The position numbers and the translations under genes were made by a program. Below are positions 52,823 to 60,995 of a DNA stretch of 64,000 nt, one piece after another. Position 1 is the stretch's first letter. Each line of letters starts with the position of its first letter. Source of the stretch: a bacterium (GTDB lineage Bacteria; Orphanbacterota; Orphanbacteria; Orphanbacterales; Orphanbacteraceae). The notes beneath the pieces are model-generated. The model did no database searches, had not been told where the DNA came from, and saw only the letters and a program-made list of their open reading frames with translations. The stretch spans positions 62,001 through 126,000 of the forward strand of contig JALGYY010000046.1 in assembly GCA_025782575.1 (NCBI GenBank). The letters run 5' to 3'.

Positions 52823-53503
52823 TCAGCGCGCCAGGAAAAGCATGAGAGTGTCTCCCACGTTCTCGGCCCGATTGGCGACCTCGGCGATGAGTTTGATCAA
52901 ATCATTCCAGAAGATCACGGACACAGGATCGAGGCTCTTTTCGATAGAGAACAGTCTGCGGGCCACTTCGGCGCTCAGATGGTCGGTCTCTGCCTCCGTC
53001 GCTTTCAGCTTGGTCACTCTCTTGCGGGTCTTCTTCGAATATCGTCCGCGGAATCCGACCTCGAGCAGTTCGTCGAGAGTCTCGATCGCCTGAAACGCAT
53101 GCTCGCACGTGTCGCCGACCCGGGAGATGAGAACCGACAGCTCAGGCCAGAGCGCCTCGGGCAGTTCCATCTCGCGCAGCGTAAGGAGCTTGGCGATGTC
53201 TTCGACAGTGTCGGCCATGCCGTCCTGCCTGCTGATCAAGGTCAGGATATCGCGTCGGGCGACGGGGAGCAGAAGAGTCTTTGGCATGTGGTAACGGAGG
53301 TCGTTCTTGATCTTGTCAGCCTTGCTCTCCAGCCGGTCGACACGATCGGCTGCCTCCTCGAGCTTGATCCTGTCACCTTCGTGGAGAGCTTCGAAGAGGA
53401 TAGGCAGCTCCGCGGTGCAGAGCGCCACCAGGCGGATGTGTTCCTGAAGGGGTTCGAAGGGTGACCGGCGCAGGAGGCGTGCCAGCGGGTTGGTCGTCTT
53501 CAT
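52823..53503 (-). CDS. DUF47 / PhoU-like phosphate transport regulator
   Basis: About 226 residues from the ATG at 53503 (AAAGGTGG with 7 bases of spacing); an upstream ATG at 53575 is a weaker alternative. It is an all-helical protein with PhoU-like pattern (E-A-A-D-R-V-D-R-L-E-S-K-A-D and Q-D-G-M-A-D-T-V-E-D), typical of the DUF47 partner of PiT permeases, thought to gate or regulate phosphate uptake in the cytoplasm. A strong promoter lies upstream and the permease gene follows. Confidence 0.9.
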   Translation of the reverse strand: MKTTNPLARLLRRSPFEPLQEHIRLVALCTAELPILFEALHEGDRIKLEEAADRVDRLESKADKIKNDLRYHMPKTLLLPVARRDILTLISRQDGMADTVEDIAKLLTLREMELPEALWPELSVLISRVGDTCEHAFQAIETLDELLEVGFRGRYSKKTRKRVTKLKATEAETDHLSAEVARRLFSIEKSLDPVSVIFWNDLIKLIAEVANRAENVGDTLMLFLAR

Positions 53504-53592
53504 GTTCAGACCACCTTTCCCGGGAAGGGGCCCGGATGAAAGCACGGGAATCGGCTCGACCTCGATTCTTATCAATCGATGGGAGTGCTTTT

Positions 53593-53622
53593 CTTATAGC
53601 AGAGGGAGGGGTCTGATTTCAA
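53593..53622 (-). promoter_or_regulatory. Sigma-70-type promoter for the DUF47-PiT operon
   Basis: On the minus strand TTGAAA (53622 to 53617), an 18-base spacer, then TATAAG (53598 to 53593). Predicted start is about 53586, giving an ~80-base leader. No Pho box was recognised. Confidence 0.6.
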
Positions 53623-53630
53623 GCTGGCGG

Positions 53631-55070
53631 CTACCGGAGTAGAACCCCTTTTCGAACGACTTCCCGTATCCCGCTCCTCGCGCGAAAAAAGTAGATTCCA
53701 CTTCTGACCGGCTCTCCCCGGCTGTCCATTCCATCCCAGATGACCTCCTTTAGTCCGGCTGCGCCCGGGGAAAGGGGAAGTCTGTTGATCTCTCTTCCGC
53801 CGACATCGTAAATTGTGATTTCCCCCTGCCTGCCTGAAAATTCGACAGTCAGGCGAACCGACGGATTGAAGGGATTCGGCATCAGCCGGAGGGCGAGCGT
53901 GGGGTGGACAGGAAGTCCGTTTCCGGGGATTCCGGTCGAGGTCAGCGAAAAGTAATGGTACTCCGGGAGTGCGATGTCGCCGTCGCCGTTTCCGCCGGGG
54001 GCTTGTGGTCCGAGCAGACCGCCCCCCGCAGTCCCGTAACCTGATGCGGCTAGGTAAAGCCCCGCAGGGAGCGGATCGCCGTAGAGTCCGGTCAGGTCGA
54101 GAGTCCCTTCCAGCACTCCGCCGTGCGCCCCATCGACGGATGGGTTGGAGATTACCGTTTCGGCGGCGTCGAACCAACCGCTCCAGCCGTTCGATTCTTC
54201 TGCAGCAAGCAGATAGTCCCATGAGAGAACCGATCCCGATTTGGTCCAGGGGGCGCCTCGGGTAGTGAGGGTATCGGCCAGAATGAACAGGAACCGATCA
54301 TCCCCGTTCGTGGTGCCCGTCCCCTCTGTCGCCAGATAGAGAGTGGATCCGTCGATCGCCCCCCAGAGTGAGAGGGTGCCGTCGGTGGCCAGAAAATTAG
54401 CCGAGTCGTCGAGCTGTCCGTCCATGAAGAACGGAGGGCCCGTTCCGCCGAGCACCGGGATCACCCAATCGGCGCCATTATTGTTATCCCAGATCCCGTT
54501 GTTGTCATGAAAAACGAGGTCAATCGATGTTGCAGTCGAAGGGATGGAGTAGCCGTAACACCACGCCGTGTCGGCGGCGCTCCATATCATCGGATCATCG
54601 AAGACCCCCTGCCAGCCGTTCGTGCCGAGATGAACAGACACAGCTGGGGCGGCTGAAAGTGGCCCCCCTGACGGATCGTAATAAATCGTTACGGAATCGC
54701 CCGCCTCCGGAAACTCAGGTTTCCAGCGAACGGAGTTATCCGGCTCCGCGCCACCCCCGCCGGTCCCTACCCAGACATGCTGAATCGGCGACCGCTTCAC
54801 ATACCCGAGAGAGTCTTCCGCTTCAATGTAGTAATCCAGAAGGACATCCGAGTAGCCGGTGAGGCGAACCCAATACTGATCGGCAATGTGGATCGGGAGT
54901 TCGGTCAAGTCGATTTCGGGCATGTCCCACGGCTCTCCCGCGGGAAACGAACGGCCCGTCATCGTCAGGGAAGTCCATACCCCCACATCGGCGCCGCCCG
55001 CATACGTCTCGTTATGATGAGTAGCCGGATCGTTGGCGCCGTCCCCATCTTCACGAATCATGAGCTCCAC
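53631..55070 (-). CDS. C-terminal part of the GH57-type protein, beyond an in-frame amber codon
   Basis: This frame is in phase with the upstream GH57 frame; they are separated only by a TAG at 55175-55173, and the intervening 34 codons are open and protein-like (G-S-L-W-G-Y, T-F-A-Y-D-V-S-G). The first ATG inside is at 55070. The section holds carbohydrate-binding-like beta domains (V-S-V-H-L-G-T-N-G-W-Q and a DOMON-like D-G-Q-L-D-D-S-A stretch) and the C-terminal FlgD/type-IX-like module (N-P-F-N-P near the end, final R-K-G-V-L-L-R). Alone it has no signal peptide and would not be exported, so it most likely belongs to one protein with the preceding frame. Confidence 0.75.
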   Translation of the reverse strand: MELMIREDGDGANDPATHHNETYAGGADVGVWTSLTMTGRSFPAGEPWDMPEIDLTELPIHIADQYWVRLTGYSDVLLDYYIEAEDSLGYVKRSPIQHVWVGTGGGGAEPDNSVRWKPEFPEAGDSVTIYYDPSGGPLSAAPAVSVHLGTNGWQGVFDDPMIWSAADTAWCYGYSIPSTATSIDLVFHDNNGIWDNNNGADWVIPVLGGTGPPFFMDGQLDDSANFLATDGTLSLWGAIDGSTLYLATEGTGTTNGDDRFLFILADTLTTRGAPWTKSGSVLSWDYLLAAEESNGWSGWFDAAETVISNPSVDGAHGGVLEGTLDLTGLYGDPLPAGLYLAASGYGTAGGGLLGPQAPGGNGDGDIALPEYHYFSLTSTGIPGNGLPVHPTLALRLMPNPFNPSVRLTVEFSGRQGEITIYDVGGREINRLPLSPGAAGLKEVIWDGMDSRGEPVRSGIYFFRARSGIREVVRKGVLLR

Positions 55071-55172
55071 GCGGGCAAGGCCCGAGACATCATAAGCGAA
55101 AGTCCATATAGAGAACGTCGAGTCATGAAGCGATCCTGTTCCTCCCGGGTAACCCCAGAGGCTTCCGGCTCC

Positions 55173-56792
55173 CTAACCGCCCGGATTCCATGGAAGGCGC
55201 TGGGGGAGCCAGATCGTGGGTGCCGTAGCGTCAGATCCGGAAGAGATTACAGGATCAGCTTCAGCAGCAGCCTCGTTGCATGCCAGGGTCGCTTTGATTT
55301 CCATGTCAAGCGACTGCCCATAGTACATGTACCCGCTTTCATATCCTGCCAGGAGAAAGTGCCACGCCCTCTCCGCGGCATTTGCTACCGGGGACGGCTC
55401 GGCGACTTCTTCCGGATCCACCGGGCCGAGGATCTGTTCCGCGGTCTCCACACGGTTCTGCCCGGCGGTCAGGATCGCCCAGTTCCGCTCATCTTCCGCC
55501 CACCCCCCCGGAATGTCGAAATCGCCGAACTCATCGACAAGGGGCCAGTTCCAGTTGATGAATTGAGGGCTGCCGAAATCACCATCCGCGTTGACCCAGC
55601 CTCCATCTTCCACATGAATGAGATCGCCCGCGGGGACCGGGTGATCTGCGAGGTAAGTTGCGATGGTGGTAGGGGAGTAGCCGGTCGATGCTGCCGCATG
55701 ACTGAACTGCGTGACATTCTGATAGTAATAGGAGTAGCCGCCGCTCCATGCGTTATCCCCGTCGTGGGCGAGCAGGATCAGCATGGGCCGGGCCGGATCA
55801 TTGGCGCTCGCGATGGCATCGATCCCGCCCGTACCGAAAAGACCGTATCCTTCCTCCCAGCCCATCGCATTCGCCGCGGGGACGACAACGATCTGGGAGA
55901 CAGTTCCCATACCCGGATCGACGAACTCCGCTCGGTGAGGCGTGAATCCGAATGGATAGGGAACCTTGAGCGAAACTCCCCGCGAGATGGAATGATTCGT
56001 GTAGGTCCCCTGTGCCGGGTTGACCTGGTCGGCGAGGTTCGGCGGATCGCAGTTGTCCGCAGAAGCGGCAAACGGATAGTCGGCGCATGCCCGGGCGACA
56101 TGGAGGTCCGGCACGACCGACCACTCGACTCCTGCATCTGAAAGTGCCGGAATCAGCCTCTCACTGAAGCACATTTCAGCAGGGAAGAACCCCTTGGAGA
56201 AGAGAGTATCCCCCCAGGCGCGCTCATGGATCGCCTTGGCGATGGCGAGTTCCATCCGAAACGCGTTGTCATCCATCAGCGGGCCGATCCCGTGATGGAA
56301 TCCGGTTAGAACCGGTTCCAGCCGAGGGGTGCCTGCCGATGTCGTCCAGCTTCTGGCGGTGCGATAGTGGGCATACCAGTCATTGGCGTATGCGCCCCCG
56401 CTCCACCCGTTCTCCCCCAGGCTGAACAGATTCTCGATCAGGGCGCCGGCGAAGGAGACCTGTGCACCGCCGTCCGGCAGGTCCAGAATGGATGAGATCC
56501 CGTCTTTCGGGTAGTTCTGATAGTCACCGATCCGATCGGGTTTCCCGAAAATCGTCGCCTCATCGTTCAGGCTGTGGCCGAGCAGGATGGTCTCGTGAAC
56601 AGTCTCATATCGCGAAGGGCTGCCCGCGCTTCGGTCGGGCCAATAGATCGGCTGATGCATGTGCCAGAGATACGTCGTATGGACATTCCCGGATGACGAC
56701 GCGGTCAAGGGGGAGAGGAGGAGAGAGGCGAGACAGCATGCGAGAATTCCTTTGTATGGTGCGTGGATCCTCAACGGAGCCTCCTGATGCAT
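55173..56792 (-). CDS. Secreted GH57-type glycoside hydrolase, N-terminal catalytic part
   Basis: About 539 residues from the ATG at 56792; an ATG at 56810 is the alternative. A signal peptide (I-L-A-C-C-L-A-S-L-L-L near residues 15-30) precedes the GH57 barrel: H-M-H-Q-P-I-Y near 45, F-F-P-A-E-M-C-F-S-E near 212 (candidate catalytic Glu) and L-L-A-H-D-G-D-N-A-W-S near 343 (candidate Asp). GH57 enzymes act on alpha-glucans. The frame ends at TAG 55175-55173 after L-P-W-N-P-G-G, and the same frame continues with a plausible C-terminal half. TAG is used as an ordinary stop in at least four other genes here, so general recoding is unlikely. Confidence 0.82.
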   Translation of the reverse strand: MHQEAPLRIHAPYKGILACCLASLLLSPLTASSSGNVHTTYLWHMHQPIYWPDRSAGSPSRYETVHETILLGHSLNDEATIFGKPDRIGDYQNYPKDGISSILDLPDGGAQVSFAGALIENLFSLGENGWSGGAYANDWYAHYRTARSWTTSAGTPRLEPVLTGFHHGIGPLMDDNAFRMELAIAKAIHERAWGDTLFSKGFFPAEMCFSERLIPALSDAGVEWSVVPDLHVARACADYPFAASADNCDPPNLADQVNPAQGTYTNHSISRGVSLKVPYPFGFTPHRAEFVDPGMGTVSQIVVVPAANAMGWEEGYGLFGTGGIDAIASANDPARPMLILLAHDGDNAWSGGYSYYYQNVTQFSHAAASTGYSPTTIATYLADHPVPAGDLIHVEDGGWVNADGDFGSPQFINWNWPLVDEFGDFDIPGGWAEDERNWAILTAGQNRVETAEQILGPVDPEEVAEPSPVANAAERAWHFLLAGYESGYMYYGQSLDMEIKATLACNEAAAEADPVISSGSDATAPTIWLPQRLPWNPGG

Positions 56793-56882
56793 GCAATCCC
56801 CAGTGATCATACTACTACAATTGGGGAGAGAGACGGGGAGGCGCCCCTATTCCCGGCGGGTTTGCAGTTTCTTCCTTTTTTC

Positions 56883-56911
56883 TTGCGAGGTTACATTTTG
56901 CTGGCTATTAT
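56883..56911 (+). promoter_or_regulatory. Sigma-70-type promoter for mtaB-miaB
   Basis: TTGCGA (56883-56888), 17 bases, TATTAT (56906-56911). Predicted start about 56918, which lies past the ATG at 56914 and so supports the later GTG start at 56983. Confidence 0.55.
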
Positions 56912-56982
56912 AAATGGCTAACGTTCTCTCGGCCCAGGTCCACCGTGAAGGTCCGACGAGACTCCCTGACCATGGAGGAGTG

Positions 56983-58272
56983 GTGCCCCGCGCATCCGTC
57001 CATACTCTTGGCTGCCGCCTGAACCAGGCTGAAGGCGCCCTGCTGACCGATGCATTTCGGTCGGAAGGATACGTCATGGTACCTGAATCGGAGCCGACCG
57101 ACCTCATTGTCATTAACTCCTGCTCAGTCACCCGGGGTGCCGAGGCGAAATGCAGGCGGCTGGTCCGCTATCTGCTGAAACGCTCTCCCGGGGCTCACGT
57201 CGTGATTACCGGTTGCTACGCGCAGCTGGACGCCGAGGCGCTCGCGTCAATCGACGGTGTGGATCTCGTGGTGGGCACGGAGGATAAACACAATATTCCC
57301 AGTCTGATAGAGAGCCTGGAGAAACGGCCCACCGCGGAGATCCTCAGACGGCCGATGAGCCGAGGTCCCTTCACGATACCTGAGACGGGATCATTCCGGG
57401 AAACTAGAGCCAACCTCAAGATCCAGGATGGTTGTGACGTCTTCTGTTCGTTCTGCGTGATCCCGTATACCCGGGGCCGCGCGAGAAGCAGGGATCTGGC
57501 TGACTGCCTGCGTGAGGCGGAGAGCCTCGCCGCTCTCGGTCATCGAGAGATCGTGGTAACCGGTGTGAACATCGGTACCTATGAGAATTCCGGTGTAGAT
57601 TTCACCGGCCTGCTGAGCCGACTCACCGAGATCGACTCCATCGACCGTATTCGTATCAGTTCCGTCGAGCCGATGACCATCAACTCCCGGGTGGTCGATC
57701 TGATCGCGGGGAACGAGAAAATCTGTCCCTATCTCCATCTCTGTCTCCAGAGTGGGGACGACCAGGTTCTCAGTTCCATGAAGCGGCCCTACACCGCCGC
57801 CGAGTATGTGAGTCTCTTCCGGCGACTGGAGAGGGCCATTCCGGGGATCGGTGTGGGAACCGACGTCATCGTCGGCTTCCCGGGTGAGACGGACGAGGCG
57901 TTCGAACGCACCTATGCGATTCTCGAGGAACTCCCGTTTTATCACTTTCATGTATTCAGCTATTCCGAACATGGAAGTACCCGTTCCGCCAGGATCGAGC
58001 CGAAGATTCAGCCGGAACAGGTGAAGGCGAGGAGCGAGAAGGTCAGACGTCTCGGCGCGCTGAAGAAGAAAGGGTTCCACGATCGACAGATCGGTCGCAC
58101 ACTCCCGGTGCTCTTCGAAACGAAAGATGAGACGGGAAGCTGGGTGGGTCACGCACCGAACTACTCCCGCGTTTCTGTTGACGGTGCGGGAAATCTCGCG
58201 AACGAGATCAGGCCTGTTCTGATCACGGACAGCCTGGTCGAGGTGGCGCTCGGCGAGTTGGCGGGCGATTGA
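56983..58272 (+). CDS. mtaB: tRNA (t6A37) methylthiotransferase
   Basis: About 429 residues. The GTG at 56983 has GGAGG 4 bases upstream and leads straight into the conserved H-T-L-G-C-R-L-N-Q; an in-frame ATG at 56914 has no Shine-Dalgarno and precedes the predicted transcription start. The UPF0004 domain cysteines (T-L-G-C, N-S-C-S-V, T-G-C-Y) and the radical-SAM motif C-D-V-F-C-S-F-C near residue 150 are present. The N-Q and C-S-V-T forms favour MtaB (t6A to ms2t6A) over MiaB. It is immediately followed by miaB. Confidence 0.93.
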   Translation: MPRASVHTLGCRLNQAEGALLTDAFRSEGYVMVPESEPTDLIVINSCSVTRGAEAKCRRLVRYLLKRSPGAHVVITGCYAQLDAEALASIDGVDLVVGTEDKHNIPSLIESLEKRPTAEILRRPMSRGPFTIPETGSFRETRANLKIQDGCDVFCSFCVIPYTRGRARSRDLADCLREAESLAALGHREIVVTGVNIGTYENSGVDFTGLLSRLTEIDSIDRIRISSVEPMTINSRVVDLIAGNEKICPYLHLCLQSGDDQVLSSMKRPYTAAEYVSLFRRLERAIPGIGVGTDVIVGFPGETDEAFERTYAILEELPFYHFHVFSYSEHGSTRSARIEPKIQPEQVKARSEKVRRLGALKKKGFHDRQIGRTLPVLFETKDETGSWVGHAPNYSRVSVDGAGNLANEIRPVLITDSLVEVALGELAGD

Positions 58273-59624
58273 TTGTGAAGATTTATATCGAGACATATGG
58301 ATGTCAAATGAATTTCTCGGACAGCGAATTGGTGGGGGGGCTTCTCACCGAGGCCGGAGTCGAAGTGGTCGACAATCTGGATGACGCGGACGGCATACTG
58401 TTGAACACTTGCGCGATACGAGAGAACGCTGCCGAGAAAATCTTCCACCGGGTCAAACAGATCGGTTATGCGAAGAGAAAAAGGCCGGACCTTCGAGTGG
58501 GCATTCTCGGCTGTCTCGCTCAGAATCTGAAAGAAGAGCTCCTGGATGATTCCGGTGTAGTCGACTTCCTCGTTGGGCCTGATGGTTATCGCAAGCTCCC
58601 TGAGTTGTTGCGGACCGCCGGCCATGGGCCGCGGCTCGAGACGGAACTCTCGAGAACTGAGACATACACCGACATTCCTTCTCTTCGGAAGTCGGGAGTG
58701 AATGCCTGGGTTACCATCATGCGGGGGTGCGATAACTTCTGTACTTTCTGCGTCGTGCCCTATAGCCGGGGCCGGGAGAGAAGCAGGGGGGCCGACGACA
58801 TCGTGAGCGAAGTGGAGGGGCTGGCTGAAGCCGGTTTCCGGCAGGTCACTCTACTCGGGCAGAACGTAAATTCCTATGGCGCTGCCGGTGAGAGTTTCTC
58901 TTCTCTCATGCGGCGCGTCTGCGACGTAGATGGTATTGATCGCGTTCGGTTCACATCCCCCCATCCGAAAGACTTTCCGATCGAACTGCTCGAACTCCTG
59001 GCTGATCACCCTTCGGCGTGCCCTCACATTCATCTCCCCCTTCAGTCGGGAAGCGATGCCGTTCTACGCAGAATGGATCGTGGTTATACCTACTCTGAGT
59101 ACAGCGAAGTGGTGGCGCGTATCAGGAAGATCGTGCCGGGTGCATCGATTACGACGGATCTCATTGCCGGGTTCTGTGGTGAAACCGAAGATGAGTTCGC
59201 GATGACCCTTCAGGCCATTGAAGAGGTGCGCTATGTTTCCGCGTTCACCTTCGCCTATTCCGAAAGAAAGAACACGATCGCATCGCGACGCTATGAGGAT
59301 GACCTGTCCCGGGAAATCAAACACCAGCGTGTGGCCCGGATGGCCGAAGTTCAGCGCCGGGTATCGAACGAGATCCACAAGGATTGCCTGGGAACCGTAG
59401 TCGATGTGCTGGTGGAAGGAGCAAGCAGGAAAGCGGCGACCGAAGCATTCGGTCGAGATCCCAGGGGTGTGGGAGTCGTTTTCCCGGTAGAGATCGTCGA
59501 ACCGGGCGAATCAGTCCGGGTTCGGATCACCGATACCACGACGAACACGTTGATAGGAGAGAGATTGGATCAGCCCCTGATTGCCGCGAAGGGGAGCGGA
59601 ATCGGGGCTCATTCGGCAATTTGA
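58269..59624 (+). CDS. miaB: tRNA-2-methylthio-N6-dimethylallyladenosine synthase
   Basis: 451 residues. It converts i6A37 to ms2i6A37 in tRNA. The UPF0004 cysteines (Y-G-C-Q-M-N, N-T-C-A-I-R-E, L-G-C-L-A) and radical-SAM motif C-D-N-F-C-T-F-C-V-V-P-Y-S-R-G are typical, with a C-terminal TRAM domain. Start could be TTG 58269 (overlapping the mtaB stop, TTGA) or GTG 58275, which begins the conserved K-I-Y-I-E-T-Y-G-C. Its stop codon overlaps the -35 of the next promoter. Confidence 0.95.
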   Translation: MIVKIYIETYGCQMNFSDSELVGGLLTEAGVEVVDNLDDADGILLNTCAIRENAAEKIFHRVKQIGYAKRKRPDLRVGILGCLAQNLKEELLDDSGVVDFLVGPDGYRKLPELLRTAGHGPRLETELSRTETYTDIPSLRKSGVNAWVTIMRGCDNFCTFCVVPYSRGRERSRGADDIVSEVEGLAEAGFRQVTLLGQNVNSYGAAGESFSSLMRRVCDVDGIDRVRFTSPHPKDFPIELLELLADHPSACPHIHLPLQSGSDAVLRRMDRGYTYSEYSEVVARIRKIVPGASITTDLIAGFCGETEDEFAMTLQAIEEVRYVSAFTFAYSERKNTIASRRYEDDLSREIKHQRVARMAEVQRRVSNEIHKDCLGTVVDVLVEGASRKAATEAFGRDPRGVGVVFPVEIVEPGESVRVRITDTTTNTLIGERLDQPLIAAKGSGIGAHSAI

Positions 59625-59649
59625 AATCGTACAGTCTCTGTGGTATAGT
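59621..59649 (+). promoter_or_regulatory. Strong sigma-70-type promoter for the small cysteine-rich protein unit
   Basis: TTGAAA (59621-59626), exactly 17 bases, TATAGT (59644-59649). Predicted start near 59656. It sits directly on the miaB stop codon and drives a unit ending at the terminator at 59987-60014. Confidence 0.65.
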
Positions 59650-59655
59650 GGATTA

Positions 59656-59765
59656 TCTGTATGTGAGCCGGCTGGGACGCCCTGCCGGCGCGAGGATCCG
59701 GGAGAGGCGAGAGACCTCCCCGATTTCCAATTACTTTTGTCCCCTGGAAATGAGGGTAGCGGGAA
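59656..59765 (+). other. Structured 5' leader or small RNA
   Basis: About 110 bases between the promoter and a GTG start. Two inverted repeats: GCCGGC (59667-59672) with GCCGGC (59684-59689), and GGG-a-GAGG (59700-59707) with CCTC-CCC (59715-59721), a seven-pair stem with a bulged A. The region is followed by an AU-richer stretch and the GAGGG ahead of the GTG. It could be a regulatory leader or a stable RNA; I recognise no known riboswitch. Confidence 0.35.
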
Positions 59766-59960
59766 GTGAACGACAAGAAGAAGAGTATCGAGCTGCTCGT
59801 CAATCCTGCCAGGATTGAAGAACATTCGAAACTGGATGGGTTATTCGGCTGCATCGTCTGTGGCATGCGCTATGATCAAGAAGACTTTGCCGATATGTGC
59901 TGCAAGAAAATTGCGGGCATCGAGAACCTCGGTGGCCGGCGGCAGCACCGCTGGCGCTGA
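59766..59960 (+). CDS. Small cysteine-rich protein of unknown function
   Basis: A 64-residue frame from GTG with GAGG about 10 bases upstream. The N-terminal half is charged (D-K-K-K-S-I-E); the centre has G-C-I-V-C-G-M-R-Y and, later, M-C-C-K-K, so four cysteines as CxxC and CC could bind zinc or an Fe-S cluster or make a redox pair; the tail is basic (G-G-R-R-Q-H-R-W-R). Codon choice matches neighbouring genes. It has its own promoter and terminator, separating it from miaB and nuoA. I do not recognise the family. A competing frame from ATG 59750 is shorter (22 residues). Confidence 0.55.
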   Translation: MNDKKKSIELLVNPARIEEHSKLDGLFGCIVCGMRYDQEDFADMCCKKIAGIENLGGRRQHRWR

Positions 59961-59986
59961 TTTCTTCGTTCAGTTGATCGGATCGG

Positions 59987-60014
59987 GGGGGAGCCTGTTG
60001 CGGGCTCCCCCTTT
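59987..60014 (+). terminator. Intrinsic terminator of the small-protein unit
   Basis: GGGGGAGCC pairs with GGCTCCCCC across a seven-base loop (nine pairs), followed by a T-rich run. It isolates the small gene from the complex I operon. Confidence 0.85.
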
Positions 60015-60035
60015 CTCTATCTCGGCTTTTCGCTC

Positions 60036-60064
60036 TTGACCAGGAATTCCCCGAGACCTATATT
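60036..60064 (+). promoter_or_regulatory. Sigma-70-type promoter of the nuo operon
   Basis: TTGACC (60036-60041), 17 bases, TATATT (60059-60064). Predicted start about 60071, giving an ~89-base leader before nuoA. The remainder of 60065-60159 shows no other recognised signal. Confidence 0.65.
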
Positions 60065-60159
60065 GCACTACGTCGCTTGGAATATGGATCGGGTCCCCCG
60101 TCCGAACGCCGTGCCGGGCCAACCATGCCCCGACAACCTACGGAGATGCAGCGAGTCTG

Positions 60160-60513
60160 ATGAACCCGTACGTACCCCTTCTTGCCGTATTGGTGGTCGC
60201 CTTTTTACTGCCCGTCCTGCTTCTCGCCATCTCATCGGTGGCCGGGCCCAAGCGGGATGAACGTGAAAAAGGTGACCCGTACGAGTGCGGTGTGCCACAA
60301 CCCGATAACCCCCATCACCGATTTCCGATTAAATACTATCTTGTAGCCGTCCTCTTTCTCCTGTTCGATGTGGAAGCCGTCTTTCTTTATCCTTGGGCGG
60401 TGGTTTACAGGGATCTGGGAGTGTTCGGGCTGATCGAGATGTCCATTTTCCTTGGCATGCTCCTGATCGGTCTCATCTACATTTGGAAGCGAGGAGCCCT
60501 CGAGTGGGATTAG
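60160..60513 (+). CDS. nuoA: NADH-quinone oxidoreductase subunit A
   Basis: 117 residues with three hydrophobic helices. The conserved loop Y-E-C-G-V-P near residue 42, R-F-P-I-K-Y-Y and F-D-V-E-A-V-F-L-Y-P-W are diagnostic. NuoA is a membrane-arm subunit at the junction with the peripheral arm of complex I. It opens the operon and overlaps nuoB by 10 bases. Confidence 0.96.
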   Translation: MNPYVPLLAVLVVAFLLPVLLLAISSVAGPKRDEREKGDPYECGVPQPDNPHHRFPIKYYLVAVLFLLFDVEAVFLYPWAVVYRDLGVFGLIEMSIFLGMLLIGLIYIWKRGALEWD

Positions 60514-60995
60514 AGGAGACAGTCGGTCAGAGCGCATTGACCACGAAGATCGATGCCGTCCTGAACTGGGGACGCAAGAATTCTCTCTGGCCTCTGCCGT
60601 TCGGGACAGCCTGTTGCGCCATCGAATTCATGGGGGTCGTCGCCTCTCCGTTCGACATTTCCCGATTCGGCGCCGAGGTCGTTCGCTTCTCCCCCCGCCA
60701 ATCCGACCTGTTGATGGTGGCCGGCACGATTACTCACAAGCAGGCGGTGATCCTGAAGAGAATCTACCACCAGATGGCGGAACCGAAATGGGTGCTCGCC
60801 ATGGGCGCCTGCGCGAGTGCCGGCGCGTTCTATGATAACTACTGTACCCTTCAGGGGATCGATCAGATCATTCCGGTCGATGTCTACATTCCCGGATGTC
60901 CACCCCGGCCCGAGGCGGTACTTCATGCCGTCGTGGAGCTCCAGAAGAGGATCCAGAACGGGGAAAAACCGAAAGGAATGCAGGGAGCGGCGTGA
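60504..60995 (+). CDS. nuoB: NADH-quinone oxidoreductase subunit B
   Basis: About 163 residues from a GTG at 60504 with GGAG 7 bases upstream; a longer frame back to 60393 is inside nuoA. It carries the N2 4Fe-4S cluster: T-A-C-C-A-I-E near 35, M-G-A-C-A-S and P-G-C-P-P-R-P-E-A. N2 is the last cluster before quinone. The stop overlaps the nuoCD start (GTGA). Confidence 0.95.
   Translation: MGLEETVGQSALTTKIDAVLNWGRKNSLWPLPFGTACCAIEFMGVVASPFDISRFGAEVVRFSPRQSDLLMVAGTITHKQAVILKRIYHQMAEPKWVLAMGACASAGAFYDNYCTLQGIDQIIPVDVYIPGCPPRPEAVLHAVVELQKRIQNGEKPKGMQGAA

Noticed and set aside
55173-55175. General amber recoding (e.g. pyrrolysine)
   Set aside because: TAG ends several normal genes in the window at the expected family length, so only a local explanation fits.
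54777-56141. A 454-residue open frame on the plus strand
   Set aside because: Antisense shadow of the GH57-type gene; no independent start signal or domain.
56914-56982. N-terminal extension of mtaB from the ATG at 56914
   Set aside because: No Shine-Dalgarno, no homology, and it lies before or at the predicted transcription start; the GTG at 56983 has GGAGG.
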